From the NCBI GenBank assembly GCA_039555135.1, contig CP114179.1, positions 2,170,001 through 2,234,000 on the forward strand: 64,000 nt of DNA, read 5' to 3'. The stretch comes from Phycisphaeraceae bacterium D3-23 (GTDB lineage Bacteria > Planctomycetota > Phycisphaerae > Phycisphaerales > Phycisphaeraceae). The position numbers were made by a program, and so were the translations under genes. Shown here in pieces: positions 52,340 through 62,555 of this stretch; position 1 is the stretch's first letter, and each line of letters begins with the position of its first letter. Below the pieces are notes generated by a model. That model worked only from the letters and a program-made list of their open reading frames with translations, ran no database searches and had not been told where the DNA came from.

Positions 52340-53236
52340 TTACGGCGCAGCGTCGGCCGCAAGACGCGCCGCGCCGATCGCCCCGGCATGAAATCCGGTC
52401 GTACCGACGGCGATTGTCCAATCGGCCGGCGCGACCGTTGTGAGCCCATCGCGGATGTGATTGGTTAGCCGATCAAGCACAACATCAAACACCGGCGATA
52501 CCCCGCCCAGCAGCACGATGTGGTCCATCCGGTAGATCGCGAACATAATACGCAGCCCGCGTGCGAGTGCGTCGATGATATCGGGCATCGCGGGGTGGCT
52601 CGCACACGCGGCGGGTTCTTCCAGGGGCATCGCCAATGACCGCAACGACGGCGCGCCAAGGTAGGCCTCCAGCGCGCCCCGCCCCGCGGCTTCGGTGGCG
52701 GGCGCATCGGGGTCGCCGCCGGAGATGTCGATGTGGCCCAGGTGGCCGGGCGTGCCGCGCGTAAATATCAAGGGTTGGCCGTCGTCGAGTACCGCCCCAC
52801 CGACGCCGGTGCCCAGCGCGAGGAAGAGCGTTCGGCCGGGCAATGGGTTCGCCGTGAACTCTGCGAACGCCGCCGCGTACTGGTCGGTTGCCACGCGGAC
52901 GGCTACATCCATTCCGACCACGTCGCGCATCCATAGGGTCGCATCGGTCCCTTCCAGCGCCGGCAGGTTGCCGCAGCGCGGGAGGGTGGTGCCCCCGGCC
53001 TCGACGGGACCAGGCACCGCGAGCCCGACGCCGGCGAGGTGCGCGGCGTTCCGGGTCGCGTGATCGAGCATCCGACACAGCGCATCGCGTATCGCATCCG
53101 TCAACGCTTTTAGCTCGGGTTGCTCGTATGCGGCCGACTGCGCCGTGGCGGCCACGGCCCCTTCGCCATCGACGAGCGCGAGCTTCGTCGAACTCGCGCC
53201 GATATCGATCCCCAGCCATGCGGTGTCTGTCGCCAT
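52340..53236 (-). CDS. ROK-family sugar kinase
   Basis: 298 aa from ATG 53236. GIDIGASSTKLALVD is the phosphate-1 motif, LALGTGVGGAVLDDG is phosphate 2, and FTRGTPGHLGHIDI replaces the usual ROK EaGH(x)xx metal region. The four-cysteine zinc motif (CxCGxxGCxE) is not present; GGDPDAPATEAAGRG stands in its place. Some ROK and glucokinase-like kinases also lack it. The gene is probably a sugar kinase. Next to it, divergently, is a sodium:solute symporter, suggesting uptake and phosphorylation of a sugar. Confidence 0.75.
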   Translation of the reverse strand: MATDTAWLGIDIGASSTKLALVDGEGAVAATAQSAAYEQPELKALTDAIRDALCRMLDHATRNAAHLAGVGLAVPGPVEAGGTTLPRCGNLPALEGTDATLWMRDVVGMDVAVRVATDQYAAAFAEFTANPLPGRTLFLALGTGVGGAVLDDGQPLIFTRGTPGHLGHIDISGGDPDAPATEAAGRGALEAYLGAPSLRSLAMPLEEPAACASHPAMPDIIDALARGLRIMFAIYRMDHIVLLGGVSPVFDVVLDRLTNHIRDGLTTVAPADWTIAVGTTGFHAGAIGAARLAADAAP

Positions 53237-53314
53237 GCCGACGAGTGTACGCCGATTGCCCCGCGCCGGCGCTTTGCCCTGCATCGCCGCCCGCAATGTG
53301 ATAGAACGGCGCTT

Positions 53315-55213
53315 ATGCACGACGCCCCACTTCTACTCGCCGACCAAGCCGGCAGTCTGTCTGGTCGCTTCTCGGGATGGGACTGGGCTGTGCTGGTTGT
53401 TTATTTACTGGTGGTCAGTGTGCTGGGCGTCATGCTGGCGGGCCGGCAGAAGGACATGGACGACTTTTTTCGGGGCGGCAACAAGCTGCCGTGGTACGCG
53501 GTGTCGGGCTCGATGATCGCGACGATCATCTCGGCCGTGACCTTCATCGCAGTACCCTCGGTCGCCTACCGCGCGGACGGGAACTTTACTTACCTGCAAC
53601 TCGGGCTGATCGCCGGCTTGCTGGCCCGGCTCGTCGTTGCTTTTGTCATGGTGCCGGCCTACTACAAGCATAAGGTGTACAGCCCCTACGACTACATGGG
53701 CCAGCGCCTGGGCGAGTCGGCCAGGTCCGTGACCACGGCGCTCTTCTCGCTCATGGGCCTGCTCGCGCAGGCGTCGCGGGTCTACCTCACCGCGATCATC
53801 CTCGAACTAGTGCTGCTCGACGAATTGGCCTGGCTCGAAGCGCTGACCGGTATCGGCACGCTGGTGTGGGCCGTCGGGCTCGTCGGTGTCATCGCGATCG
53901 CGTGGACAATGCTCGGCGGGATCGCCACGGTCATCTGGACCGACGTGATGCTATTCCTGGTGTTTGTCTGCGGCGGGTTGATCGCGCTGTTTGTTATTGG
54001 CTCGCAGATGCCCGGCGGGCTGGGGCAGGTCTTCGCCGAGGGCTGGGACGCGAGCAAGTTCAAGGTGTTCTCGCTCTCGGCAGGCAGCGACAATGCCGAA
54101 CTCTCGGTCGCGGCACGCATCCTCACCGAGCCCTACACAGCGTTTGCCGCGTTCATCGCCGTGACCTTCGGCAACATCGGGTCTTACGGCACGGACCAAC
54201 TCACCGCCCAGCGGATCTTCTGTTGCAAGAACCAAAACCACGCCAAGGCCGCTGTCCTCTCCAGCTATGCCGCCGAACTCATCGCCGGGCTCATGCTCCT
54301 GGTGGGCGTCGGGCTGTGGGCCTTCTACAACCAGCATCCCGAGCTTCTGACGGGCGATGCCGCCGCCGCCGTCGCCGAGTCGAACGACAACATCTTCCCA
54401 GTGTTTATCCTGACGCAGGTGCCCGTCGGGCTCAAGGGGCTGATCGTCGCGGGCATCTTCGCTGCGGCCATCTCGTCGATGACCTCGATCCTCGCCGCGC
54501 TGTCGCAGACCTCGATCTCGGCGGTCTACCTGCCGCTGACAGGCATCGACCCCGACGCGCCGGGCAGCGAGGCGCAGAACAAAAAACTGGTCATGCTGTC
54601 GCGCGGTCTGATCGTGTTCTGGGGCGTCGCGCTGTGCTTCATGGCATTTGCGATCGACGCTTACGTCGAGTCGATGAAGGCCGACGGGAAAGACGTGCCG
54701 CTGCTGGACCTCGCGCTCGGCCTGGCGAGCTATGTCATCGGGGCGCTGACCGCCGCATTCCTCCTCGCCTGGCTGCCGCTGAAGAAGAACGCCTATGGGC
54801 TGATCTGGTCGGCGCCGATGGCGGTATTCATGGTTGTGGGCGCGCGTTTTCACGCGCCGTGGGCCATCCAGCTCAACGCCATCGTCGCGGGTGTCATGCT
54901 GGCGACATGGGTCGCCGCTGCGCTGATCTTTGCGAAGCCGGAGCGACGCGGTGTGCTGCTCGCTAAGACCGGCGTGCTGCTGGTCGGGGCGCTGCTACTG
55001 GTCGTCTGCGCGAAGTGGTTCTGGTTCTTCGGCGGGCATGTCGTCGATGCCGACGGCAACATAACCGAGGAAGTGGTCAAGCTCTCCATCGCATGGCCCT
55101 GGTACGCCGTGATCGGCGGGCTCACCGCGTTTATCTTCGGCTACCTGCTCGGCGAGCCGAACCCGCATCAGGGCAAAGACACCGGGCATGGGCAAGAAGT
55201 CTTGACGGCTTAG
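53315..55213 (+). CDS. Sodium:solute symporter (SSS family)
   Basis: 632 aa from ATG 53315 (a longer upstream frame overlaps the kinase gene and is a shadow). Hydrophobic segments suggest about 13-14 membrane spans. FFRGGNKLPWYAVSGSMIA is the classic SSS signature, and YGTDQLTAQRIFCCKN lies in the loop typical of the sugar and sialate subgroup (SGLT/NanT-like). It imports a small solute with sodium. It is divergent from the ROK kinase, and its TAG overlaps the convergent amylase stop (shared TTAG at 55210-55213). Confidence 0.92.
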   Translation: MHDAPLLLADQAGSLSGRFSGWDWAVLVVYLLVVSVLGVMLAGRQKDMDDFFRGGNKLPWYAVSGSMIATIISAVTFIAVPSVAYRADGNFTYLQLGLIAGLLARLVVAFVMVPAYYKHKVYSPYDYMGQRLGESARSVTTALFSLMGLLAQASRVYLTAIILELVLLDELAWLEALTGIGTLVWAVGLVGVIAIAWTMLGGIATVIWTDVMLFLVFVCGGLIALFVIGSQMPGGLGQVFAEGWDASKFKVFSLSAGSDNAELSVAARILTEPYTAFAAFIAVTFGNIGSYGTDQLTAQRIFCCKNQNHAKAAVLSSYAAELIAGLMLLVGVGLWAFYNQHPELLTGDAAAAVAESNDNIFPVFILTQVPVGLKGLIVAGIFAAAISSMTSILAALSQTSISAVYLPLTGIDPDAPGSEAQNKKLVMLSRGLIVFWGVALCFMAFAIDAYVESMKADGKDVPLLDLALGLASYVIGALTAAFLLAWLPLKKNAYGLIWSAPMAVFMVVGARFHAPWAIQLNAIVAGVMLATWVAAALIFAKPERRGVLLAKTGVLLVGALLLVVCAKWFWFFGGHVVDADGNITEEVVKLSIAWPWYAVIGGLTAFIFGYLLGEPNPHQGKDTGHGQEVLTA

Positions 55214-58200
55214 CGCCGCCGCCGCGACAGGCAAACCGCTGAGAGAACCAGCAGCGACAGCGTCCCCGGCTCGGGGATGTTGACGTCGGGCGGTGTCCCC
55301 TCGCCCCAGCGGCTCAGCACGACCTGCAGGTCGGCGTTGCCCACGAGCCCGTCGCCCGTGAGGTCGCCGCGCGACAGGTTGAACGTCTCGACCGCGTCGC
55401 CCCAGTGCGCGAGGATCACGTCGAGGTCGGCCGCGCCGACAAAGCCGTCGCCCGTAAGATCGCCGACGTTCACGACGCCCGCTTGCTCGGCCGCATCAAG
55501 GAAGTCGCCCGCCCCCTGCCAGTGTGTCCCGATCAACGCGAGGTCGAGCCATTCAGCTTCGTCGTCGCCCGTAAAGTCCCCGCCGGCCCAGCCGGTGGTC
55601 TGCATCCAGTTCGCGTCGAGGATGTTGAGGTCCTGTTCATCGACCGTGCCGTCGAGGTTCGCGTCGCCGTAATCGCTGCCGAGGATGATGCGGACGAGGG
55701 TATCGACGTCGCCCTGATCGGTTGTGCCGTCCACATTGAGGTCGTCGAACCAGTCGGTGGAGCCGAAGTTGTCATAGAGCGCGTCGATGTCGAAGGCGTC
55801 GGCGCCAAACTCGCCGTTGATATTGCCGCGCCGCTCAAGGATGTTGCCGTAGGCGGTTAGTGTTGCGCTGTCGGCCCCGGCGGTCTGCAGCACAGCGCGC
55901 AGCGCGTAGAGGTCGAGGTTGGTGATGCGGCCGTCGGCATCGACATCGGCGGCGGGGTTGAACTGGGCGTCCTGGCTGTAGAGAAAGCTCTCGAAGTTGC
56001 CCGGCGTGTTTTCGAGGTCGGCCGCGGTAAGGGAGCCGTCGAAGTTGATATCGCCTACGCCCAGCCCATTGCCGTTGTCGATCCCGATGCCCGCGAGCCG
56101 CTGCACGTTCAGGTTGCCGGTGATCTCGAACGTCACGACCGTGAGCACGTTGTTGCCGGCCTTCACATCGAAGTACCCCCGCTGGAACAGGTCGCGGTCG
56201 ATGCGGTCGGCCTGGTTGTTGCCATCCACCAGCGCGAGGATCTCCGCGTCGGTGAGGTCGGCCGCGAGGTTGAGGAAGAAGTGCATCGCGTCGGCCGTGC
56301 CGTCGCTGCTGCGCGCGCGGAAGTCGAGGTCGTGGCCGCTCGGGTTGAACGCGACCGCCGTGTCGTACTCGGCTTCGGGCGCCAAGGCGGTCGATGTAGA
56401 CCACCTCGCGGAAGTCGCTGAACACAGCCGGCCCGCCATCATCGCGGTGGCGGAACGCGCGGACGGTGATGAAGTTGACGCCCTCGGGCAGCGCGGTCGT
56501 GTCGATGGTCTGCGAGTAGAGCCCGTCGCCGTCGGCGTTGAAGAAGCCCGGGTCGTGCGTATCGGTGAACTGCTCGAAGCCGTAGGCGACGCTGCCGGGC
56601 GCGGTGAAGTCCACGCCGCCGCTGTCGTTGAGGTCGATCCCGCCGTTGATGCGGATGAGTGCGTTGTCGCCATCTGCGCTTGGGTCGCGCAGCGAGCCGA
56701 GCAGGTTGACCTGCTGGGTTGCGAGCGAGACATCGAACGTGTCGGCGGTGACCACGTGCAGGTCGGTGAGCCGGGTGGTCCCGTTCTCGAACGTGCTGCC
56801 CGGGTCGGGCGTCCCGCCGGCGAGGATTTGCGACACGTTGGTGAGCTCGATGCCGTTGGTGGATTGCGGGGTCGCGAGGCCGTAGATCAGGTAGCCCTGG
56901 TCCTGCCCGTTGTTGCGGAGGAAGCGGACGTTGACCTTGTTGTTGCCGTTGTCGCTGAAGACCTGGACGACCTCCGGGATGTCGGCACTACCGACCTGAG
57001 CGTTCCACCGCGCCGCGTTACCGGTGAGTTCAACGAGGTAGGTGCCCGGGGCCTGGTCGACGAGCAGCGTGCGGGAATCGAAGCCGCTGTCGTTTCGGTT
57101 GCTGAGCAGGACGAGGGCCGAGCCGCTGCGTTCGTAGGCGTAGTTTTCTTTTTCGAGCCAGCGTTCGCGGTAGTCGCCTCGGCCGTGCGTGTTGCGGATC
57201 TGGGTGAGGGTGGTGATCGAGTCGCCGTAGTTGCCCAGCGCGTCGCCTCGGCCCTGCTTGGGGAAGTCGCGTCCCTCGCCGTGTTCGAGGGCGTTGTAGT
57301 AGACGACCGCGTTGCCCGGGCGCATGAGCAGGAACGCGTGTGCGACGTTGCCCATATCTGGGCCGAAGTCGTCGTGGCTCTGCGCGAAGGTGACGCCGGC
57401 GCTGCCGTTAACCAGCCCGTCGTCGTAGACATCCATCCCGGCGTTGACGACATCGCGCCAGTCGTTGCCAAACGCATTGCTGTTGAGGTTGTCGCGGAGC
57501 GTGAAGTACTGGGCGAAGTCGAGCGCATCGCGGTTGCCGCCGATCCGGCCGGGGTCGTTGTCGTCGATGGTCTTGACGACGTAGGTCATCAGCAGGTCGC
57601 GGTTGCCGTCGAAGACTTCGGAGTAGCTGAAGACGTGCTGGGTCGAGCCGTCGAGCAGCGTGCGGGGGTTGGCGCGGTAGATGGCCCGGTCGAGGAAGTC
57701 GAAGGTAAAGCCCTCGACGTGCTTGGCCGCGTCGATGCGGAAGCCGTCCACGCCGTTGACCTGCACCATCCACTGGGCGTAGCGCATGAGCAGGCCCGTC
57801 GCGTTCTCGGGCACCGCGTCGCCGGCCATGGGGTTGTCGAGGTTGAACGGGTAGATCGCGATGTTCTGCTCGCCCGTTACGGGATCGAACACCATGATCG
57901 GGTCGAGGTCACGGTCGGGGTAGAACTGCGCGTTGAGCGGGTTGGCTTGGTTGGCGAGCCGGCCTGCCCCGTCGGGGGTGGTCCCGGCCGGGAGATTGCG
58001 TGAATCGTTGGGGTCGACGGGGTGGCGGATAAGGGAGTGGTTGGTGGCGTGGTCGATATCGACGAGCCCGGCGAGTCGGCCGCGGAGGTCGCCGTATTCG
58101 AACGCCGAGTTGAAGTCGCCGTCGGTGCCGGGCACGCCGAAGGGGTCGCTCCCGCCGTCGGGGTTCTGGAGGACGAAGCCGGGGTAGCCGCCGGCCTCGA

Positions 58201-58609
58201 CGAAGCCGGGCGTGCCGGCGTCGGAGAATCCGTTGTGGTTGATGATGAGGTCGACGTGGACGGACCCGCCCATGCGGTGGGTCATGTCGGTGAAGGACTG
58301 GAAGCCGGTCTGTGTGCCATAGAGCGTCGGGCGTTCGGGTGTGCCCAGGTCGAAGCGGTCGTAGACGTCGTAGCCGACGGAGAAGTCAGAGAGGTCCGCG
58401 CGTCCCGGGGGCGGGAGCCAGACCGTGCCGTAGCCCGCCATGAAGACATCGGGGAGGCGGGCTTCCTGCGTTTCGTAGGTGGACTCGAACCACTGGAGGA
58501 TGGGCGCGGCCGAGGCGTCCTGTGCCTTTGTCGTCGGCGATGGAACGCACGCGATCACGCCGAGCGTTGCGAGCAGGAGGGTCGTGTTGGGCCGTGGGAT
58601 CAGTCGCAT
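55210..58609 (-). CDS. GH13 alpha-amylase with dockerin-like repeats and PEP-CTERM tail, one apparent frameshift
   Basis: Start ATG 58609 begins a signal peptide (MRLIPRPNTTLLLATLG). The GH13 domain has VDLIINHNGF, GVDGFRIDAAKH (nucleophile Asp, about 291), FSYSEVFDG (acid/base Glu, about 331) and FAQSHDD (about 413). After a C-terminal beta domain the frame breaks near 56384-56388, where one extra base turns DRLAPEAEYD into another frame; skipping it restores FNPSGHDLDFRARSSDG. The tail has about seven EF-hand-like dockerin repeats (GDLTGDGFVGAADLDVILAHW type) and ends IPEPGTLSLLVLS plus RRRR. The rejoined protein is about 1130 aa. It should hydrolyse starch-like glucans at the surface. Confidence 0.82.
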
Positions 58610-58625
58610 GGCGGTATCGATATGC

Positions 58626-58666
58626 AAACAAAAAGCGGGGCAGGCGGGCGAACCCACCCACCCCGC
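58626..58666 (-). terminator. Rho-independent terminator after the PEP-CTERM gene
   Basis: On the minus strand a GCGGGG...CCCCGC stem (58635-58666) with inner GGGCG pairing is followed by TTTTTGTTTG (58634-58625 region). It lies between the 58725-59624 gene and the amylase ATG at 58609, so it could insulate the amylase from upstream transcription or act as an attenuator. Confidence 0.75.
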
Positions 58667-58724
58667 ATCCGGGGGTCATGATTGGGTCCGGCATCAAACG
58701 GATGTGCCGGGTGGGGTCGGTGTC

Positions 58725-59624
58725 TTAGCGACGCCGACGCAGCAGCGCGAGGCCGCCGAGACCAAGCAGCGCGAGCGAGCCGGGCTCGGGGACCTGGACG
58801 GTGAAGAACTGGTCGCCTGCGATGGCGGAGAAGTCGACATCGCCGGTGCCGGTGAAGTTGCCTGCCCCGTCGCCACCGAGGTTGCCGCCGGGTGTGCCCA
58901 GGCCGCCGAGGAACTGGTTGGACCAGAAGTTGTGGTCCTGGTTGTTGACGCCGACCATGACGTTGACGTCGTCGGTGCCGTTCCAGCCCAGGTCGGACAG
59001 GTTGATGGCGATTTCGATGCCGGTCGTGACGGCGAGTGCGTCGGCCGTGTTGGCCGCAGCGGTACCGCCCAAGACACCCGCAGCGTTGCTGTCGTCGTAG
59101 GCCACTTGAATACCGTTCGCGTTGACGCCGGTGCCGGTCGTGCCCGAGCCGGTCTGGGAGCCGCCGAACACGTCGCCGTAGTTGCTGAACGTCCCGGCCG
59201 AGAGGTCGGCGAAGTCAACATCGAAGATGTCGGTGCCCGCGTTGCCGCGGCGGAGGATCATGTGGTAGTCGGCGGTGAAGCCGCTGTCGAAGATCATGCC
59301 GTTCATGTTGCCTGCGTTGTCGTTGCCGGAAGAGATGAACGAGTTCTGGCCACCGGCCGCCGAGTCGATGAAGATATTGAGCTTGTTGAAGTTGTTTTCA
59401 ATGTTGCCGGTCAGCATGAGGTACAGCACGCCGCTGTCGATGACGCCGTAGGCCGCGTTGAGTTCGCTCAGGTTGTCGCCGAACTGGGTCTCGGTGGTCT
59501 GGACGGTGATCGCCGAGCCGTAGCCGTCGCCGACATTGGAGCCGTCGATGACTGGGGCTGCGGCGGCGGGCATCGCGGCGACAAGTGCCGCGGTGCCGAT
59601 CAGGGTTGGGAGAATCTTCTGCAT
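58725..59624 (-). CDS. PEP-CTERM exported protein, family of unknown function (copy 1)
   Basis: 299 aa; ATG 59624 has AGGAGG eight bases ahead. A signal peptide ends at about MPAAAAPV. The body is Gly/Asn/Asp-rich, with LTGNIENNFNKLNIFIDS, DSGFTADYHMILRRG and GIEIAINLSDLGWNG, and the C-terminus VPEPGSLALLGLGGLALL plus RRRR is a PEP-CTERM sorting signal. It shares several blocks with the next protein upstream, so the two are paralogs. Proteins of this kind are exported and processed by an exosortase. Function unknown. Terminator follows at 58626-58666. Confidence 0.82.
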   Translation of the reverse strand: MQKILPTLIGTAALVAAMPAAAAPVIDGSNVGDGYGSAITVQTTETQFGDNLSELNAAYGVIDSGVLYLMLTGNIENNFNKLNIFIDSAAGGQNSFISSGNDNAGNMNGMIFDSGFTADYHMILRRGNAGTDIFDVDFADLSAGTFSNYGDVFGGSQTGSGTTGTGVNANGIQVAYDDSNAAGVLGGTAAANTADALAVTTGIEIAINLSDLGWNGTDDVNVMVGVNNQDHNFWSNQFLGGLGTPGGNLGGDGAGNFTGTGDVDFSAIAGDQFFTVQVPEPGSLALLGLGGLALLRRRR

Positions 59625-59730
59625 GTTTTCGCCTCCTCAGGCATTAGGGAAAGGGGGTCTTTTCTTACAGGGTGTGCCCGGACGGGCAGTCCAAACTATA
59701 GACCGGCACACGCGGCCGGCCAATCTATTT

Positions 59731-61227
59731 TCAAGCGCGGCGTCGCCGGCGGACCAGCGCCAGCCCGCCCAGCCCAAGTAGTACGAGCGAGGTCGGCTCG
59801 GGCACCACGCCGCCGGGCAGGTTGCCGCTGCCGAAGTTGCCTTGAACGATCGCGAGGTCGAGTGCATCGACCACGCCGTCGCTGTTCGCGTCGCCGTCGG
59901 CCAGCGAGCCGATAGTGACGCTGTCGCCCCAGTTGGCGAGCAGGATGTCGAGGTCGGCCGCGCCGACGAAGCCGTCGCCGTTGAGGTCGCCGTCGATGGG
60001 CGTCCCGATCTGGCTGATGGTGACGAACTGGTTGCCCGCGATCATCGACAGGTCGAGGTTGGCAAGCGTGCCGGAGAACTCGCCCGATCCGTCGCCGAGG
60101 TTGCCCTGAAGGATGCCGTCGCCGGCGAACTGGTTGGAGGCGAAGTCGTGCCCGCCGCCGTTGATGAAGGCGACGATGCTGATATCGCCCGTCGGGTTGC
60201 CCAGGTCGGCGAGCGGGATGGCGAACTCGATGCCGGTGACCGCTGCGGAGACGTCCTCAGTCGTGGCGTCGGTGTAATCTCCACTAACGCCGGCATCACC
60301 CGAGACGCCACCGATGTTGCTCGCGTTGATGGCCATCATCATGTTGATGAAGTTGTCCATCGCGCGGTGGTCGCTGAGGTTCTCGAGGCCTGGGATGCCG
60401 GTCTCGTTGGGATCGACATTGAGCGCGAACTCGAGTTCAGGCGCGATGAGATTGTCGCCGCTGTCGTCGGTCGCACCACCGTTGGCGAAGACGTAGTCGC
60501 GGTCGATGAGCTCGGCCTGCGATAGGCCGGGCAGCGCGGGGCCGATCATTGTCGTGCCGGGCACATTGGGGGCGTCGGTGAGTGTGTCGCCAGGGGCGCG
60601 AAGGACGTTGGCCATGCCCTGGGGTGCGAGTTGCATGCCCAGTGCGCCAGCCATGCCGCTGGTACCGTTTGTGAGGTCGGCATAGTGTGCGCTGAGGGCC
60701 CAGAACTGGGTCGGCGGACTGCCGGGCCCGGTGTCTTCCGTACCGTTGGCGAAGGTGAGATAATGGTTGGCGGTGAAGCCGGTGTCGAAGGTCAAACCAT
60801 CCATGCGCTGTAGGGCGCCGATGCCGTCGGTGTTCTGGCCGTGAGGTGGTGCAAACCCGCCGGCGCTAAAGGGGTCAACCAGTCCGGGCAGTGCGCTGCC
60901 GACGATGCTGTTGACGCCGCCTGCCCCTGTGTCGATGAAGACTTCGAGTTTATTGAAGTTGTTTTCGAGGTTGCCGGTGATCAGGACATGGAGCATGCCG
61001 CCGCTGATGGTGCCGAAGACCTGGTTGATCTCGGAGCCGCCGTTGGAGACGGTCAGGTCGCCGTTGGTGGCGTTGCCGAACTGGGTGTTGGTGTTCTGGA
61101 CGGAGAGCGCACTGCCATAGAACGACTCATCGCCGGTGAGTGTGCCATCGATTCCCTGGGCGAGCGACGGTGCCGCAACGCAGAGCGAGGCGAGCAGGCA
61201 GGCGGTCGTGCATTTGAAAGTCGTCAT
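59731..61227 (-). CDS. PEP-CTERM exported protein with dockerin-like repeats (copy 2)
   Basis: 498 aa; ATG 61227 with GGAGGAG eight bases upstream. Signal peptide ends near LCVAAPSLAQG. It repeats blocks of copy 1: LITGNLENNFNKLEVFID, DTGFTANHYLTF, GIEFAIPLADLGNPTG and DLSMIAGNQFVTIS, with long insertions. Two EF-hand dockerin-like repeats (GDLNGDGFVGAADLDILLANW, DANSDGVVDALDLAIV) precede VPEPTSLVLLGLGGLAL and a run of arginines. It lies 106 bases upstream of copy 1. The dockerin motif links it to the amylase tail, hinting at a common surface assembly. Confidence 0.82.
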   Translation of the reverse strand: MTTFKCTTACLLASLCVAAPSLAQGIDGTLTGDESFYGSALSVQNTNTQFGNATNGDLTVSNGGSEINQVFGTISGGMLHVLITGNLENNFNKLEVFIDTGAGGVNSIVGSALPGLVDPFSAGGFAPPHGQNTDGIGALQRMDGLTFDTGFTANHYLTFANGTEDTGPGSPPTQFWALSAHYADLTNGTSGMAGALGMQLAPQGMANVLRAPGDTLTDAPNVPGTTMIGPALPGLSQAELIDRDYVFANGGATDDSGDNLIAPELEFALNVDPNETGIPGLENLSDHRAMDNFINMMMAINASNIGGVSGDAGVSGDYTDATTEDVSAAVTGIEFAIPLADLGNPTGDISIVAFINGGGHDFASNQFAGDGILQGNLGDGSGEFSGTLANLDLSMIAGNQFVTISQIGTPIDGDLNGDGFVGAADLDILLANWGDSVTIGSLADGDANSDGVVDALDLAIVQGNFGSGNLPGGVVPEPTSLVLLGLGGLALVRRRRRA

Positions 61228-61278
61228 CGTGATTCTCCTCCGAGGTCGGTGGGTCGTGGGGTACTGAACTAATTGTGC

Positions 61279-62190
61279 TTACTGTTTGCCGTGAGGGGTG
61301 ACCAAGACATCTTCCCATTCGCTATCGCTGGTGCTTGATGCGTGGCCGTCGAGGAAGGCGATGTTGACACGGCTGCCGTGCCGGTCGCCGCCGTCGTGTT
61401 TTTCGAGCGGGACGCGGAGCCCGAGGATCGCGTGGTCGGCGATGTCGGCGAAGGTGCCACTGCCGATCGGGGCCGAGTAGAACATCACGTCGCTGCCGCC
61501 GATGAGCGACGACCCGCCGCCCGACGCGCGGGTCCCTGCCTCGGCGTAGATCATGACGCTCGACGCGTCTTCAACGCGGTCCAGGTCGCCCTCGGCGACA
61601 GACCCGCCCACCGGCGTGATCGGCTGGCTGGCGGTCCACCGGCCCGAGCCGTTCCAGAAGATCGAGTTCACATCCGCGTTGACCGCGTACGAGATCGGCT
61701 GGTTCAGCGACGAGTCGGTGATGTTGTTGTAGATGCGGTAGCCCGGGCCTTGGGCCTCGCCGTCAGACTGGCCCGGGTCGTTGGGGCAGGTGTAGATCTT
61801 CGACACAGCAGGGTCGGCGTCGTTGAACGTGTCGCTGTCGCTCGAGCCCAGGTACGGCGCGATCGCGCTGGCCCAGTCCTTGTAGCGGTTGCCCTGGGCG
61901 TCGTTGAAGCGGGCGTTGAACTTGCGGACCCACGCCGGCGGCGAGCCGGGGATCCAGAGCGTGTCCGAGCTGGAGGTCTGAACGTGTTGGCCGTGGTCGG
62001 CGGCGAAGGCAGCGGTGCTCTGCGACATACTGCGCACGTTGGCCAAGCATTGCGCATTGCGGGCGGAGTTGCGTGCCGCGCCCAGCGCGGGCAGCAGGAT
62101 GCCGATCAGCAGCGCGATGATGGAGATCACGACCAGCAACTCGATGAGCGTGAAGGCGCGGGGTCGGGGTGTGGCTCGGCGGTACATCAT
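61279..62190 (-). CDS. Prepilin-like protein with N-terminal methylation site and H-x9-DG motif
   Basis: 303 aa from ATG 62190 (a second ATG follows at 62187). [20 protein letters not shown] is a type IV prepilin cleavage and methylation site with Glu at mature position 5 and a hydrophobic helix. The C-terminus has [13 protein letters not shown], the H-x9-DG motif of the large DUF1559-like prepilin family of planctomycetes. It is the first gene of a run with two PEP-CTERM proteins. Its role in this operon is unknown. An operator-like site lies 44 bases upstream of its start. Confidence 0.88.
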   Translation of the reverse strand: MMYRRATPRPRAFTLIELLVVISIIALLIGILLPALGAARNSARNAQCLANVRSMSQSTAAFAADHGQHVQTSSSDTLWIPGSPPAWVRKFNARFNDAQGNRYKDWASAIAPYLGSSDSDTFNDADPAVSKIYTCPNDPGQSDGEAQGPGYRIYNNITDSSLNQPISYAVNADVNSIFWNGSGRWTASQPITPVGGSVAEGDLDRVEDASSVMIYAEAGTRASGGGSSLIGGSDVMFYSAPIGSGTFADIADHAILGLRVPLEKHDGGDRHGSRVNIAFLDGHASSTSDSEWEDVLVTPHGKQ

Positions 62191-62233
62191 GACTTCAGCT
62201 TCTTCATTCCAAGAGGTGACGGTTGCTGGGCGG

Positions 62234-62247
62234 CTAAAACGGTTCAC
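62234..62247. promoter_or_regulatory. Operator-like site A
   Basis: The minus-strand reading GTGAACCGTTTTAG matches sites B and C (shared pattern GTRAACYGTTTWAN). It is in the leader of the prepilin gene, 44-57 bases from ATG 62190. The half-palindromic form with a central CG fits LacI-family operators. Confidence 0.55.
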
Positions 62248-62356
62248 TTTGCCCGCCGCTTCGGAGTGCCGACTCCCCCACGTTTGAGGGGTTGGTGTGG
62301 CCCTGTTGCCTACGGCGATTCCTCTCCGGCCTCATGGCTCACTCATTCTCCAGTTG

Positions 62357-62370
62357 GTGAACCGTTTAAT
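62357..62370. promoter_or_regulatory. Operator-like site B
   Basis: GTGAACCGTTTAAT, 12 of 14 identical to site A. It lies midway between the prepilin gene and lacI, next to an AT-rich TATAAAAACAT stretch that could be a promoter element. Confidence 0.5.
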
Positions 62371-62407
62371 AAGTATAAAAACATATCCTACCGGGTCAAC
62401 CCTCATG

Positions 62408-62432
62408 CTGTAAACTTGTGCAATTTTTACAG
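62408..62432. promoter_or_regulatory. Inverted repeat in the divergent promoter region
   Basis: CTGTAAA (62408-62414) pairs with TTTACAG (62426-62432) across 11 bases. It may be a further regulator site or a promoter-associated hairpin. Confidence 0.4.
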
Positions 62433-62541
62433 ATCGACGATTTTTTGCATGCCAGGCAGGCAGTGCGGCGTTGATGGGGGCGATCCCATAAATTTTTGCG
62501 ATTGCCAGGGAGGATGCCGCTTGCGGCTGTTCAATAGTCTG

Positions 62542-62555
62542 GTAAACTGTTTTAC
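62542..62555. promoter_or_regulatory. Operator-like site C, just upstream of lacI
   Basis: GTAAACTGTTTTAC lies inside the near-palindrome GGTAAACTGTTTTACC (62541-62556) and matches site A at 11 of 14 positions. It ends 20 bases before the lacI ATG, suggesting autoregulation. Confidence 0.6.

Noticed and set aside
55997-58003. A 668-codon plus-strand frame across the amylase
   Set aside because: Antisense shadow; Val/Glu/Ala-rich with no recognisable domain, while the opposite strand encodes a full GH13 core.
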